DNA of 64,000 nucleotides, taken from assembly GCA_015075175.1 (NCBI GenBank), contig JABTUV010000008.1:64329-128328 (forward strand). Direction: 5' to 3'. This document shows positions 1-10,507 of this stretch, piece by piece (within the stretch, counting starts at the first letter, position 1; the number at the start of each line of letters is the position of its first letter). The notes beneath the pieces are model-generated. The model worked only from the letters and a program-made list of their open reading frames with translations. It was not told the DNA's origin and ran no database searches. Position numbers and translations under genes: made by a program. The DNA comes from a bacterium (GTDB lineage Bacteria; Hinthialibacterota; Hinthialibacteria; H5-UNCL2).

Positions 1-1
1 C

Positions 2-967
2 ATGCAGGCGGCCCGCGAAACCCAGTCGCCCGTGATCATTCAGGCCAGCCGCGGCGCGCTCAAGTACAGCAACCTCATCTATCTCAAGAAACTGATGGAA
101 GCCGCCGTGGAGGAGAATCCCGACATCCCCGTCGCCATGCACCTGGACCACGGCAACAGCCTTGAGACCTGCAAGACGGCGATTGCGCTGGGGTTCACGT
201 CCGTGATGATCGACGCCTCCCTCATGGGAGACGGCAAGACCATCGCCAGCTATGAGTACAATGTGGAAACCAGCCGCTCGGTGGTCGAGTACGCTCACGC
301 GCGCGGCGTGACGGTCGAGGCGGAGCTGGGCGCTCTGGGCGGCATCGAGGACGGCCACGGCGCCGGCCTGGCGGCGGACGACACCACCCACCTGACCGAT
401 CCCGAACAGGCGGTGGATTTCGTCCAGAAGACGGGCTGCGACTGCCTGGCGCTGGCCATCGGCACCAGTCACGGCGCCTACAAGACGCTGCGCTACGACA
501 AGGACGGCAATCCGCTCCCGCCGCGGCTGGCGCTGGACCGCATCGAGCAGATCGAAAACAACCTCGAGAAAGCCGGCTATCCCAACTTCCCGCTGGTGAT
601 GCACGGCAGCTCGTCCGTGCCGCCCGAGCTGGTGGAAGTGGTCAACAAGTACGGCGGGCAGATGAAGAAGAGCATGGGTATCCCGATGCAGGACATTCAG
701 TTCGGGATTGCGCGCGGGGTGCGCAAGATCAACGTGGATACGGACGGCCGCATCGCCATGACGGGGGCGGTCCGCAAACTCTTGTGGGAGAAGCCGGAGA
801 AGTTCGATCCGCGCGACTGGTTGACCCCGGCGCGCGAGGCGCTGTACCAGGTCATCAAGGGGAAGATGATCGACTTCGGCACGGCGGGCCACGCGAAAGA
901 CTATGCGCCCATGACGCTGGCGGACATGAAGAAGCGCTACGAAAAGCAGACGGCCGGCGCGCGCTGA
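2..967 (+). CDS. fba: Class II fructose-bisphosphate aldolase, 5' truncated by window edge
   Basis: Zinc-dependent aldolase that interconverts fructose 1,6-bisphosphate with DHAP and glyceraldehyde 3-phosphate in cytosolic glycolysis/gluconeogenesis. Family landmarks run in order: HLDHG at residues 47-51 (metal/catalytic histidine), VEAELGALGG at 105-114, GTSHG at 154-158 (zinc His), then VMHGSSSVP and the phosphate-binding INVDTDGR. Members of the family have about 30 more residues before the first one seen here, so the ATG at 2 is internal and the true start lies left of the window. The C-terminus is complete, with TGA at 965-967. The gene is followed by a repeat-filled gap and a gene on the opposite strand. 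The family call is secure; aldolases with tagatose-bisphosphate specificity are close relatives. Confidence 0.93.
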   Translation: MQAARETQSPVIIQASRGALKYSNLIYLKKLMEAAVEENPDIPVAMHLDHGNSLETCKTAIALGFTSVMIDASLMGDGKTIASYEYNVETSRSVVEYAHARGVTVEAELGALGGIEDGHGAGLAADDTTHLTDPEQAVDFVQKTGCDCLALAIGTSHGAYKTLRYDKDGNPLPPRLALDRIEQIENNLEKAGYPNFPLVMHGSSSVPPELVEVVNKYGGQMKKSMGIPMQDIQFGIARGVRKINVDTDGRIAMTGAVRKLLWEKPEKFDPRDWLTPAREALYQVIKGKMIDFGTAGHAKDYAPMTLADMKKRYEKQTAGAR

Positions 968-1248
968 ATCTTCTCCCCCCCTTAACAAGGGGGAGTTGGG
1001 GGGATAATCGCCGTACCGCCGGCACCCCTGCCGGCGCGCTGCGCTGAGTACAGGCTTCAGCCTGCTCTCCGCCAGTATAACGGCCCCGTAGGGTGGGTTT
1101 ACCCACCATCGCCGGGAGACGGACGGAGTACAGGCTTCAGCCTGCTGGCGGCGAAAACGTGCACCCTTTTGAGTACAAAGGGTGGCGCCCACGGTTGTGT
1201 TCATTTCGTATCCGTCCGGTGAAGTGCATCTTCTCAATCTGAGGAGGT
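968..1248. repeat. Intergenic cluster of small palindromic repeats
   Basis: No gene seen. Five palindromes are packed together: a C-run/TTAACAA/G-run hairpin at 974-994 (no T tract, so a weak terminator for fba); CCGGC..GCCGG at 1018-1035; two copies of GAGTACAGGCTTCAGCCTGC at 1046-1065 and 1126-1145; GTAGGGTGGGTTTACCCACC at 1088-1107; and a CACCCTTTTGAGTACAAAGGGTG hairpin at 1162-1184. Each type recurs elsewhere in the window. Confidence 0.8.
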
Positions 1249-2865
1249 TCATTTCGACAGCGCCTCGATGAGGATGAGCAGGTCGGCGGCGTCGACCGTG
1301 CCGCTCTGGTCCAGGTCGGCCTTGCGGGACGACTCGTCCGTGCCGTTCCAGTGGAGCGACAACTCGAACACGTCAAAGCGTCGATGCGCCCGTCCAGCCG
1401 CACGTCGCCGGGCAGGGGAGGCGTGGGGGTCGGAGTACCCGTGGGCGTGCTCGTCGCCAGGTCCAACGGCAATTCCACCGGCGGTTGAAACTCGTAACAG
1501 CCCAGATCGAGCCACGCGATGTCCGGGTTGGGGTTCTCTTCCGGCCGTCCCACGTGATCGGGTTGAGCTCAAGTCGAACGGAGTGCCTGGCGCATCCGGT
1601 GTCAGAATCCGATCCAACGTGGGCGACGTTCGCCGGGTGTGAAGTCTCCGCTCCGGATCCACCCAATGCGGCGCTTCCAGCAACAGCCCTCGAAAGGGAT
1701 TGTAAGGCGCGAGACGTTCGTAGTAAACGCCGCTCCAGTCGACGCACGGACCCTCGAGATCCAGAATCCACGCTGTGCCGATTGGCGGCGGGGAGCGCTT
1801 CTATGATAAAGATCTGCCCGCCCTGCCCGCCCGCGCTGTTTGCCCACACAGTGCAAGTTTCCCAATATGGAGCTTGATAACCTCCCCGCCGTCCCTGCGC
1901 GCGCGATTGCGGGTCACCGTGACCAAATTCCAAAAGCATGTTCGAGTATGCGAAACCGCCGCCGTATTCCGCCTGGTTGCCGTAGACCAGGCCCGACTTA
2001 AATCTGCCGCCGCCGCCAAAGACGAATTCCAGTTCCGGTGGGGCAGGGGGGGTGAGAGTGAATCCACAATGGCTCATACCCCCGCCGTAGCGGCCGGCGG
2101 AATTGTGGATGATATCCACAGCCGCTCTCGGTTTCCCGACTGCCGGTAAATGCCTCCGCCGTCCATCGTGGCGTGGTTGTCGCGAATGATCAGCATATTC
2201 AACGTGACCCCCGCGCTGGCGCCGTTGATCCCACCCCCGTACTCCGCGGAGCCGTTGCGGATGGTAAGTCCCTCGATGCGGGTGGTTGGTTGTCCCGTGA
2301 AACGGTTAATGGTGGCATAGTCGCGTTCATTGCCGTTGAGGGTGATCACGCTGTCGCGGCTGCCGCCGTCAATGATGGTGTTGGCGACGACGTTCCAGTC
2401 GCGCAGGTTCGTGCCCTGAAGCGTGATGTTCTGCCCGCGGAAGCGCAGGTTCTCATAGTACACACCGGGCGACACGATGATCGTATCGTAGTCCACCGCG
2501 TAATCGATGGCGGTCTGAATGGTGGGCGCGTCCTGAGGTACGCGAATGGTGAGCCGACGCGGGGTGTTGGTGGGCGTCAGCGTGACCGTAGGCGGGCCAG
2601 GCGTGGGCGTGGGGGTGCGCGGGGTCCGCGTACGCGTAGGCGTAGCGGTCGGCGTATAGGTCTCCCCAGGGCGGCCCCAGTCGCCGGTCGGCGTGGGCGT
2701 GGGTGTGTAATCGTGCGCTCCGACGCTCAGAGTTCCCGCGACCAAAACGGCGATGATAACGACGAGTTGAAAGGCGCGGGGCGCGCCGCGCCTGCCCGCG
2801 CAATCATTGCTGTACCGTGCGATGACGCGGCACACCTCCTCGACGCCTATGGCCGGTAATTCCAA
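1249..2865 (-). pseudogene. Exported parallel beta-helix protein with dockerin-like C-terminus, frame-disrupted
   Basis: A secreted-type protein readable only by joining three reading frames. The N-terminal piece (2865-2074) has a hydrophobic signal segment (FQLVVIIAVLVAGTLSVGA), a Thr/Pro-rich linker (TPTPTPTGDW.. and similar), then pectate-lyase-like beta-helix motifs (TIQTAIDYAVDYDTIIVSPG, GLTIRNGSAEYGGGI). It continues in another frame near 2110 (SAGRYGGG), shifts again near 1800 and 1560, and ends with an ELPLDLATSTPTGTPTPTPP linker and a dockerin-like calcium loop (DLDQSGTVDAADLLILIEAL). At least four indels are needed. Its start lies within 20 bases of the stop of the upstream beta-helix gene, so the two are probably cotranscribed. 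The role is unknown; cell-surface binding or glycan processing is inferred from the fold only. The breaks may be consensus errors rather than decay. Confidence 0.7.
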
Positions 2866-5800
2866 CCCTGGTAGTGATACCCGGCGTCCAGGAGGTCGTT
2901 ATCGTCGATCGTCTGGTCCGTCGCCGTATATCCGTTGCTCCCGCCCGAAGTCTGATACATGTCTACCGCCGGGCTGGTACCCGCCGCGTCGTAGCGGCTC
3001 ACCATCAGCGCGCCGCTCGCGTACCACATGGCGAAGCGGGCGCCGCGCATCACCATCTCGTCCAGTACGTCCGACGACGTCCAGTCCGCGTTGGCGGCGA
3101 ACGTGCTCCCGTCCATCCCTACCCAGACGCAAACCGATTCGCTCCATGCGATGTCGCCGATGGTGTTCTTGTCCAGGTAGATGGTCAATTCAGACCCGTT
3201 GGCCAGCTTCAGATCGAACGAGCAGTGGCCCGATTCGGCGCCCGGATCGCCCGCCGTGCGCGTAATCTGAATCAGCAAGTCCTGCGGATCGTTGACGTCC
3301 GTGTCGTAACCCGGCGTCCCCGCGGAATTGTCGGTGATCGTGACCCACGCGCGGCTGTCGTAGACGATGGACCATTGGCTCAGGTTGCTCAAACCGTACA
3401 CATTGACGGTGAACGTCCCATCCGGCCAACCCGCCACGTCGTTGATCACGGAGCTGTCCCCGGCGACCTGCCCGATCTGGAACGGCAGGCGCGACGCATC
3501 GCCGGTCTTCTGCGACAGGTAAACGCTTTGCCATTCCTTCTCGAACACGCTGCACCCGGCCAGGCTCACCAGAAACGGATTCTGGTGGTTGACATAACTG
3601 TACATGATGGTGACGGTGTCGGGTTCCAGGTCCACCCCGTTGTTCCAGAAGCAGTCGTGCGGCTCCGGTCCCGAGAAGTCCCACTTGCTGCCGAAATACA
3701 CGCGCTGCATGTCCTCGTAATCCGGAACGCCGGAAATCCCCGCCTCGCGGCATCCAACGAAACAGTTGAGGTCGCACTGCAGGACGGTAGCCCAGTAGGT
3801 CTGGTAGCCGTTGGCGTCCATCCATACCCCGTAAGGGCAATTCAGCATGGTATGGTTGTGGAACGTGCACAGGTAGCCGTACTCCGTATCGTCCGTGTCC
3901 AAATAACATGCCACGAACTTGACGTTCAGGAACAGGTCGTACATGGTGTGGAGATTGCTGAAGTCGTCGTAATCCTGCACCTGTTCCTCCGTCGGAAGCA
4001 GATTGTACGCAAAGATGCCCGCGTCGCATCGTTCAAAGACATTACCTTTCATGTGTTCGTCCGCCGTCTGCTTGCACGTGTCGAACACCAACCCGATATG
4101 CATGTGCCGGAAAAGGGAGGCCCACACCTCGCTGTAATGCCCGTGCAACCAAACAGCGCCCGCGTCCGTGAACGCCCCGTAGGAGTTCTCCTCGTCCATG
4201 AATCGCATCGCGACGAATTTGGTCCCCAGATAATAAGATGAGTCGAAGTGGACCATGTCTTCACGGTCGAACGGCTTGCTGGAGGTCTGTTGGATGCCCG
4301 TGTTGATATGGGCGGTTCCCAGACACAACAGGTTGGTGAAGAAGGCGTTGGCGGTGGACGTGAAGTTGGGCCGAAACATCGCCACGACCACGCTGGAGTT
4401 GACGGTCAACGTGGCGTTCGAGCCGAACGTGGTGGACTCCAGGCTCCCCTTGGTCGGGTTGCAGCCCACGATGTAGTCCACGCGGGGATGATGGTATCCG
4501 AGATCGATCGTCCCCGTATCCGCCGTGGCCACGCTCATGGTGGTCGTTCCGTAAGCGTTCTGCTCGTTCACGGCGTCGAACTCCGTCGGAGCCTTGGTCG
4601 TCATGCCCGTAATGCCGTAGTCGGACAGCACCCCGTCCCCGCAGTCCACGAACGCCCCCTGCTGGTCCAGATAGTGGTTGCCGTTGCTCACGTTGTTCGT
4701 GTCGAACTGCGGGTCGCTCTCGTAACTCGGGCTGTTTCCGCCGTCGGAGAACCAGCCCGTGTAACAGGCGGAGGAACTGCTCAGGTTCGCAAAGCCGTTG
4801 TAGTCCGTGTCTAGAGTGCTGTCTACCGTCGCGATCTTGCTGTCTGGATCGTTGAAGCCGTAAGCGCAACTGGACATGACGTTGTTCTTCGCCGTCATGG
4901 TCAGCGCGATCTCGGGATCGTTGGACGTGATCAGCACGGCGGAGCCGTCCACGTCGTCGAAGGTGTTATGGTACAGGTGCATGGTCATGTCCACCTGTTG
5001 ACCCATTTCGCCATAGGGGGACGTGGCGCTGAGGATGACGCCGTTATCGCAGGCATAGACGAGGTTGTTGGTGAGCGTCATGCTCGGATCCTGTCCGACC
5101 GACGCCTCGCTCCAATCCAATTCCCGCACCGCCGCCTCGCACTCGTTGAAGATGCAATCCCGCACCGCGTTGTCGATTCCGCTGCGGTGGTTCACGATAC
5201 CGTCCGCGGCCCAGCGGAAGCGGCAGAACTGGATTTTCGAGTCGTTGCCGGTCGCCGCGTGGAAGTAAAAGGCGGCCGCAAAGCTCCCGCGCGTGGGCGT
5301 GACCTCGTCCGGGAACTCGTCTTCCTCGTCGTCGGTGTCCGTGTCTTCGCCGTACCCGTCATCGGAGTACGCGGTAAGAAAGATCGGCAGGTACGGCTCG
5401 CCGACAGCCCGCACCACGCCCGTGTTCGTGACCACGATGCACTCGTCGTCGTTGTTGTCGTCGTCGCCGAACTTGACCACCGTGCCCGGCTCGATCACCA
5501 GCTTGCAGCCGTGGACGTAATACGGGTCCGTGATCCAATAGGTCTTGTTGCGGTCCCAGACTTCGTCCTTGCCCAGTGGGACGGCCGTCTGGACATAGTC
5601 AATCACGACGGGTCGGCGCAGCTCCGCAAGGGCCGTATAGCGCAGGCCCTCCAGGAGCAAGAGCTTGCCATCCTCCCACTGGAAGCGCTTCCAGACGGGC
5701 AGGCCGTTGTCCGTCACAGGTCTGGAGACCTGTGCCACCCCGGAGCCGCTCCAGGCGAAGCCGGGTTCAAACCGGTGCACGGCGTGGCCGTCATTATCCC

Positions 5801-6620
5801 GGAATTCCAGTACTGACGCATCAGCGAGCGCCGTGGCGCGCAGGTTCAACTCGCCCTCGCGCGTTCTGGCGACCACCGCCCGGTCGGTCTGCGACAGGTC
5901 GATCTCAGTGATTACTACCAGCATCGCCGACGCCGCATTCATCCCGTAGGACGCCGGATCGGGCATGGTAAAGTCTTCCCGCAAGATAAGATTCTGCTTG
6001 AGCGTGACGTTGCCGTTGTCATAAACAACGTCACAGCCGGGAAACACGCTCGAATACACCGCCCGATTGCCATCCGCCACAGGGCTGCAGACCTGGGCTA
6101 TCCCGATAATGTGACGTTGGCCGGTCTCGGGTACGAAGAGGGCCAGCGCCCGCACGCCGGTGCGAATCGCCTGTCCGTCGACTGAGTAGGAAACGTTCCA
6201 CGAGTTCTCCCCGGTGGGCGAAAAATGAATCTTCGCCCGTTGCCGGACGGCCTCAAGTACCGCGCCGGCGACGGCCGGATTGGGACCGGCGGGCTGGATG
6301 GTCGTGTCGGTCCGTTCCCAGGCGCCTTCGGGGGTCCGATAGTTGATGTCGGTCCCCTTTTCCACGATCTGGGACGGGACGTCTACCTCCAGCGAGGTAG
6401 GTTGTCCGGTAATGGGGTGCACGAAGACCTGGTGGTGGGTAGCCTCCCAGACGCGGGTATGGGCGTCGCGCAGGGCTACGTTTTCCTGAAAGTCAGCGGC
6501 AACCGCCGCGCCGGACGGAAGAAAAGATGACGACGCCGAAGAAGAAGGGGTAATGCCCTCCCAAGGCAGGCCCCAACCCACGATGCCACGAACGGACGAA
6601 CGAAAGGGCCTGCCAAACAT
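2847..6620 (-). CDS. Large exported right-handed beta-helix protein
   Basis: Intact frame of 1257 residues from the chosen start. ATG at 6620 is preferred over an upstream in-frame ATG at 6665 because a GGAGGC ribosome site sits just before it and a signal-like N-terminus follows (MFGRPFRSSVRGIVGW ... GAAVA). After about 250 residues of beta-rich N-domain (VDVPSQIVEKGTDINYR, SYSVDGQAIRTG) the protein turns into repetitive beta-helix sequence with periodic N/D/G turns (VIEPGTVVKFGDDDN, KIQFCRFRWAADGI, MTLTNNLVYACDNG). An acidic patch (EDTDTDDEEDEF) lies in the first third. The rigid C-terminal part has no dockerin. There is no catalytic signature that I recognise, so an adhesin or carbohydrate-binding role is only a guess. 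It is followed with overlap by a second beta-helix gene. Confidence 0.82.
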   Translation of the reverse strand: MFGRPFRSSVRGIVGWGLPWEGITPSSSASSSFLPSGAAVAADFQENVALRDAHTRVWEATHHQVFVHPITGQPTSLEVDVPSQIVEKGTDINYRTPEGAWERTDTTIQPAGPNPAVAGAVLEAVRQRAKIHFSPTGENSWNVSYSVDGQAIRTGVRALALFVPETGQRHIIGIAQVCSPVADGNRAVYSSVFPGCDVVYDNGNVTLKQNLILREDFTMPDPASYGMNAASAMLVVITEIDLSQTDRAVVARTREGELNLRATALADASVLEFRDNDGHAVHRFEPGFAWSGSGVAQVSRPVTDNGLPVWKRFQWEDGKLLLLEGLRYTALAELRRPVVIDYVQTAVPLGKDEVWDRNKTYWITDPYYVHGCKLVIEPGTVVKFGDDDNNDDECIVVTNTGVVRAVGEPYLPIFLTAYSDDGYGEDTDTDDEEDEFPDEVTPTRGSFAAAFYFHAATGNDSKIQFCRFRWAADGIVNHRSGIDNAVRDCIFNECEAAVRELDWSEASVGQDPSMTLTNNLVYACDNGVILSATSPYGEMGQQVDMTMHLYHNTFDDVDGSAVLITSNDPEIALTMTAKNNVMSSCAYGFNDPDSKIATVDSTLDTDYNGFANLSSSSACYTGWFSDGGNSPSYESDPQFDTNNVSNGNHYLDQQGAFVDCGDGVLSDYGITGMTTKAPTEFDAVNEQNAYGTTTMSVATADTGTIDLGYHHPRVDYIVGCNPTKGSLESTTFGSNATLTVNSSVVVAMFRPNFTSTANAFFTNLLCLGTAHINTGIQQTSSKPFDREDMVHFDSSYYLGTKFVAMRFMDEENSYGAFTDAGAVWLHGHYSEVWASLFRHMHIGLVFDTCKQTADEHMKGNVFERCDAGIFAYNLLPTEEQVQDYDDFSNLHTMYDLFLNVKFVACYLDTDDTEYGYLCTFHNHTMLNCPYGVWMDANGYQTYWATVLQCDLNCFVGCREAGISGVPDYEDMQRVYFGSKWDFSGPEPHDCFWNNGVDLEPDTVTIMYSYVNHQNPFLVSLAGCSVFEKEWQSVYLSQKTGDASRLPFQIGQVAGDSSVINDVAGWPDGTFTVNVYGLSNLSQWSIVYDSRAWVTITDNSAGTPGYDTDVNDPQDLLIQITRTAGDPGAESGHCSFDLKLANGSELTIYLDKNTIGDIAWSESVCVWVGMDGSTFAANADWTSSDVLDEMVMRGARFAMWYASGALMVSRYDAAGTSPAVDMYQTSGGSNGYTATDQTIDDNDLLDAGYHYQGWNYRP

Positions 6621-7062
6621 GATCCTGCCTCCAACAACAAAGTTCCATGCTGCGCAATGCAGCAAGAGGTTTACAAGTTTACAGCCTGGCGCCCTTGGCG
6701 CGCAATGGGTGGACTGTTTTCAGCGTATCATACCCAGCTGGAGCGTCAACAAAAAAAGGTTTCGCGCCCGAACGATTTGATGCGGGAGATTTCAGGGCAA
6801 TTCTTCGTACCCATGCCGCGTTGCGGATTCGCGCGCGGCAGCGTAGGTGCGCAGCGTGCTGCGCGCGGCGGCAACTGCCGCGAAGATCCACATCGAGGCC
6901 CTTAACAAGGGGCCGGGGGGATACTGCCACGCGCGGCGGCAAGAGGTTCGTTCACAGCCGGCCGCCTTCGGCATACGGTTTGGGAAGCAGGCTGGTTTTA
7001 GTTGATCACGTTATGTTCGCGCGTCAACAAAATCAACGTGGACACAAAACTCCGCCCCTCCC
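6621..7062. other. Intergenic region, upstream of the beta-helix gene
   Basis: No gene supported on either strand; the ORFs here are short and family-less. It contains a GTGCGCAGCGTGCTGCGC palindrome around 6847-6864 (repeated near 10374) and a TTAACAAGGGG remnant near 6902 like the hairpin after fba. It must hold the promoter for the minus-strand beta-helix gene, but I see no convincing -35/-10 pair. Confidence 0.55.
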
Positions 7063-8493
7063 TCAGATTATCACTTTCGTGTTCCCACCCCGCTCCAGAT
7101 TGATGTCCATGTTGGGCCGGTTGGTTTTCCAGGAGCCGCAGGTGAAGTCGGGCACGTCGATCGAGTTCGAGCGATGCAGGACCGACCACTCGGAGAGGGG
7201 ACGATGGGCTCCAGGCGGCGGCGTCGTAAACGTCCGTGTCCAGCGGCAGGCCGTTGCGCGCAGGCAGTCGATGAGCCGCCGAAACTCTCAAACAGGTCCG
7301 TTCCCCAGTGGCCCGCGCCGGTGCGTTCCGCCGCCTCGGCCAGCTGCGGTGGATGGCCGGAGTGTACTGCTCCTCCAGCGCCTTGAACTCCTCCGGCGAG
7401 ACCCAGTTGTGGTTGGACGCTTCGCCGCGGGCGAGCCGGGGCGGTTGCGGATCAAAGAGCGCCGCACCCTGGTCCCATAGATGCCGTGAATGAATGAGGC
7501 GTGCGGCGAGGGCGACGTGGCGTCATGCTGCAACATGATGGTCCGCCCCATGGCGGTGCGAAGGGTAGTCACATTCATGTTGCCGCGATAGGTCTTGTCC
7601 GCGAAGGGCTTCCAGAAGTCGTCCGTGGCGGCCAGCTCGCGGGCCTTCTTCTGCATCATGAAATCGTTGCTTTCGACCGACACGAGAAAATCGAACCTGT
7701 CGCCCCGATTGATGTTCATGATCACGCTCACCGGTCCGAGTCCGTGCGTGGGATACACGTTGCCGCGGTGCTCGGCGTAAATCTTGAGCCACCACATGTC
7801 CCAGTAAGTTGCGGTTGAAATTGTTGCCCATCTTGCTGGTGTTGTAGGCGCGCAGTCGCCGTGGACCACTTCGCGGAAGAAGAAGCCCTGGCGGGCCAGG
7901 TTGAGGGTCAAGAAGCTGGAACGGCGTGTAGCAGATGTTTTCCAGCATCATGCAGTGGCGGCGGGTCTCCTCGGCGGTTTCACAAGCTCGCCATAGCCGC
8001 TCCTCGCAAAGTCGCGGCGGGCGGCGGCAGCGACGTGGCGGCCGTGCTTCATGGCGTACACGGCCATCTCGGTGTGCATGGTGTAGGGCGTGGTGACGAT
8101 CACGAGATCGACGTCCTCGCGCTGACACAGCTTCTTCCAGCCTTCCTCCCCCGTGTAGAGCTCCGGATCATGGGCGGTGTTCCTCAGCATGGCCTTGGCC
8201 GCCTGCGCCTTTTCGGGCCGCAGGTCGCAGAGGGCCTTGAACTGGACGCCCTCGATGTAGCGCATGTGGCGAATGTAGGAGGGGCCGCGCTGGCCCAGGC
8301 CGATGATGCCCACGCGTACCGTGGGGATGGGATCCACGGCGAATCCGGACATGTTGAAGCGCTGCGTCCGAGGCGCCGTCGGCGCCGCGGCGGCCGGCGA
8401 ATGGGATTGGCAGCCTGAAACCAGGCCGCTTGCAGCCACGCCCAGCCCCGCCAGTCCCGCGCCCGCCACGAACTCTCTGCGATGGATTTCCAT
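7063..8493 (-). pseudogene. Gfo/Idh/MocA oxidoreductase, GH109 (alpha-N-acetylgalactosaminidase-like) copy 2, frame-disrupted
   Basis: Exported NAD-dependent glycosidase-type protein. The start ATG at 8493 follows GGGAGGAACGATC and opens a Tat signal (MEIHRREFVAGAGLAGLGVA) ending in a lipobox-like VSGC. The Rossmann motif RVGIIGLGQRGP and EDVDLVIVTTPYTMH follow. Downstream, across several frameshifts, come YPTHGLGPVSVIMNINRGDR, MLQHDATSPSPHASF, and a C-terminus with LPLDTDVYDAAAWSP ... NMDINLERGG. These blocks are characteristic of GH109, whose members cleave alpha-GalNAc using tightly bound NAD+. Length (about 476 residues) is normal for the family. It lies 19 bp after the paralogue on the same strand, so the pair is one transcript. 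The indels lie in different places from those in the paralogue, which suggests sequence error as much as decay. Confidence 0.8.
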
Positions 8494-8512
8494 GATCGTT
8501 CCTCCCCAATGT

Positions 8513-9939
8513 CTAGACGAGTACCCGCGTGTTGCCGCCGCGTTCCAGGTTGATGTCCATGTTGGGCTTGTTGGTCTTCCAGGCGCCGCACGTAAAGTCC
8601 GGCACGTCGATGGAGTTCGACCGATGCAGCACCGACCACTCGGAAAGGGGAACGATGGGCTCAGGCGGCGGCGTCGTAAACGTCCATGTCCAGCGGCAGG
8701 CCGTTGCGCAGGCAGTCGATGAGCCGCCAGGTCTCCATGAGGATCGGTTCCGCCGTGGCCCGCGCCCAGCGCCGGGCGATTTCGCTCAACTTCCTGGTGA
8801 TCTTGGGCGTGGAGGCTTCTCCTGCAACTGGCTGAACACCTCCGCAGACGCCCTCTCGTGGTTGCCGGTGCACAGCCAGGGGAGGAGGCGGATCGTAGAG
8901 CGCGGGCCGTTGGTTCCGTAAATGCCGTGAATCAGATTGTGCGGCGAGGGCGAGGTGGCGTCGTGCTGCACCATGATGGTGCGTCCCATGGTGGTGCGAA
9001 TGGTGGTCACGCTCATGTTGCCGCGGTAGGTCTTCTCCGCGAACGGCTTGAAGAACTCGTCGCGCTCGGCCAGCTCACGCGCTTTGGCCTGCATCATGAA
9101 GTCGTTGCTCTCGACCGACACGAGGAAGCTCGAACCTGTCGCCGCGGTTGATGTTCATGATGGTACTGACCGGACCCAGACCGTGGGTGGGATAGATGTT
9201 GCCCTGCGTTCGGCGTACTGCTTGAGCCCACCATGTCCCAGTACATGTTGCGGGAGGATTGTTGCGCATCTTGCTGGTGTTGTAGGCGCAGTCGCCGTGG
9301 ACCACTTCGCCGAAGAAACCTTCGCGCGCCATGTTGAGCGTCAGGAGCTGGAAGGGAGGTAGCAGTAATTCTCCATCATCATGCAATGCCGGCGGTATTC
9401 CTCGGCGGTCTCGACGAGGTTGCCAGCATTCCTCGAGGTACCGGCGGCGGGGACCTCGGAGAGCAACGTGCTTGCCGTGCTTCATGGCGTGGACGGCCAT
9501 CATCGTATGCATGTACCACGGCGTGGTGACGACGATCAAATCCAGGTCGTCGCGCTCACATGAAAATTACTTCTTCAGTCTTCCTCGCCGGTATAAACGT
9601 CGGGATCGTGATTGGTTCCCCGCAGGCGCGCCTTGGCGGCGTTGACTTTCTCGGGGCGGATGTCGCACAGGGCCTTGATCTCGACGCCCTCGATGAAGCG
9701 GAGGTTCTGGACGTAGGCGGGCCCGCGCTGGCCGGTCCCCAGGATCGCTACGCGTATCTTCTCCAGCGGCGGCGCGGCGAATGCCGACATGTTGTACTTC
9801 TGAACGCGCGGCTTCTTCTGCTCCTGGTCTTTTGCGGCGCTCTGCGCGATGGCGGGCTTTGGCGGCATCGTGCTTCCGGCCAGACCCAGACCGGCCAGGC
9901 CGGTCGTGGCGACGAAATCCTGCGATTGATTCCCATCAT
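8513..9939 (-). pseudogene. Gfo/Idh/MocA oxidoreductase, GH109-like copy 1, frame-disrupted
   Basis: First gene of the tandem pair. Start ATG at 9939 (or 9936) after GGGAGGAACCTG; the Tat motif NRRDFVATTGLAGLGLAG is recovered by one frame change at about residue 6. Then come a Rossmann block IRVAILGTGQRGPAYVQNL, CDIRPEKVNAAKARLRG, YPTHGLGPVSTIMNINRGDR, MVQHDATSPSPHNLIHGIYG and the terminal NMDINLERGGNTRVLV before TAG at 8515-8513. It matches GH109 over its whole length (about 475 residues) and is about as similar to its neighbour as recent paralogues are. Likely periplasmic or surface-exposed and acting on alpha-linked GalNAc or a related amino sugar. At least five indels interrupt it. Confidence 0.8.
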
Positions 9940-10507
9940 CAGGTTCCTCCCATGGTGTGATTCCCGCCGGCCGGCGCCAGCGCTCCCTCGCCTGAAGTAG
10001 GAGGCGGCACAGAGGATAACCTTCCAGGAATGGAAGCGAAAGCGACAGGCTCCATTGAAAACGCAGCGAACGGGCCTTCACCGCACATCCCGTCCAGGCA
10101 CATCGACCATACCGCAGCGTCCGCTCGAAAGCGAGATTTCCACCGTGCCGGGTCGTAGAGACGACCAGGGGCCGCAAGTGGGAGCGCTCTTGGTTCGGCG
10201 GGAGCGCCACTCCAGCCCGGTAGGGGCGACGCGCCCGCGGCAGCAAAGCAGCCGCATTCCACATCGCCAAGCCCTGCAAGGGCCACCCTCTAGCGCACCT
10301 GCGGACCTCAATAACGGCAGAATCAGGATTACGTCGGCCATATTATACCCTGGCATCCGGAGGCCGTCGTTGCGCAGCGTGCTGCGCCTGCGCCCGCCGT
10401 CCCAAGCCAGGTATCTCCTGGACGCCATAGTAAGCGCAAGATTACGAGGCAAAGCACGATTAAGATTAAGGTCAAGATTAAAACTGAAATTAAGATTAAG
10501 ATCAGGA
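9940..10507. other. Intergenic region with hexamer tract
   Basis: Separates the end of the sigma-54 activator from the GH109 pair. From 10436 to 10508 the plus strand is a run of AAGATTAAG-type hexamers. Near 10374 is the GTTGCGCAGCGTGCTGCGC palindrome also seen at 6847. The activator's frame stays open through all this to a stop at 10078, but nothing after the helix-turn-helix looks like protein. No sigma-54 -24/-12 promoter was recognised in front of the GH109 genes. Confidence 0.5.
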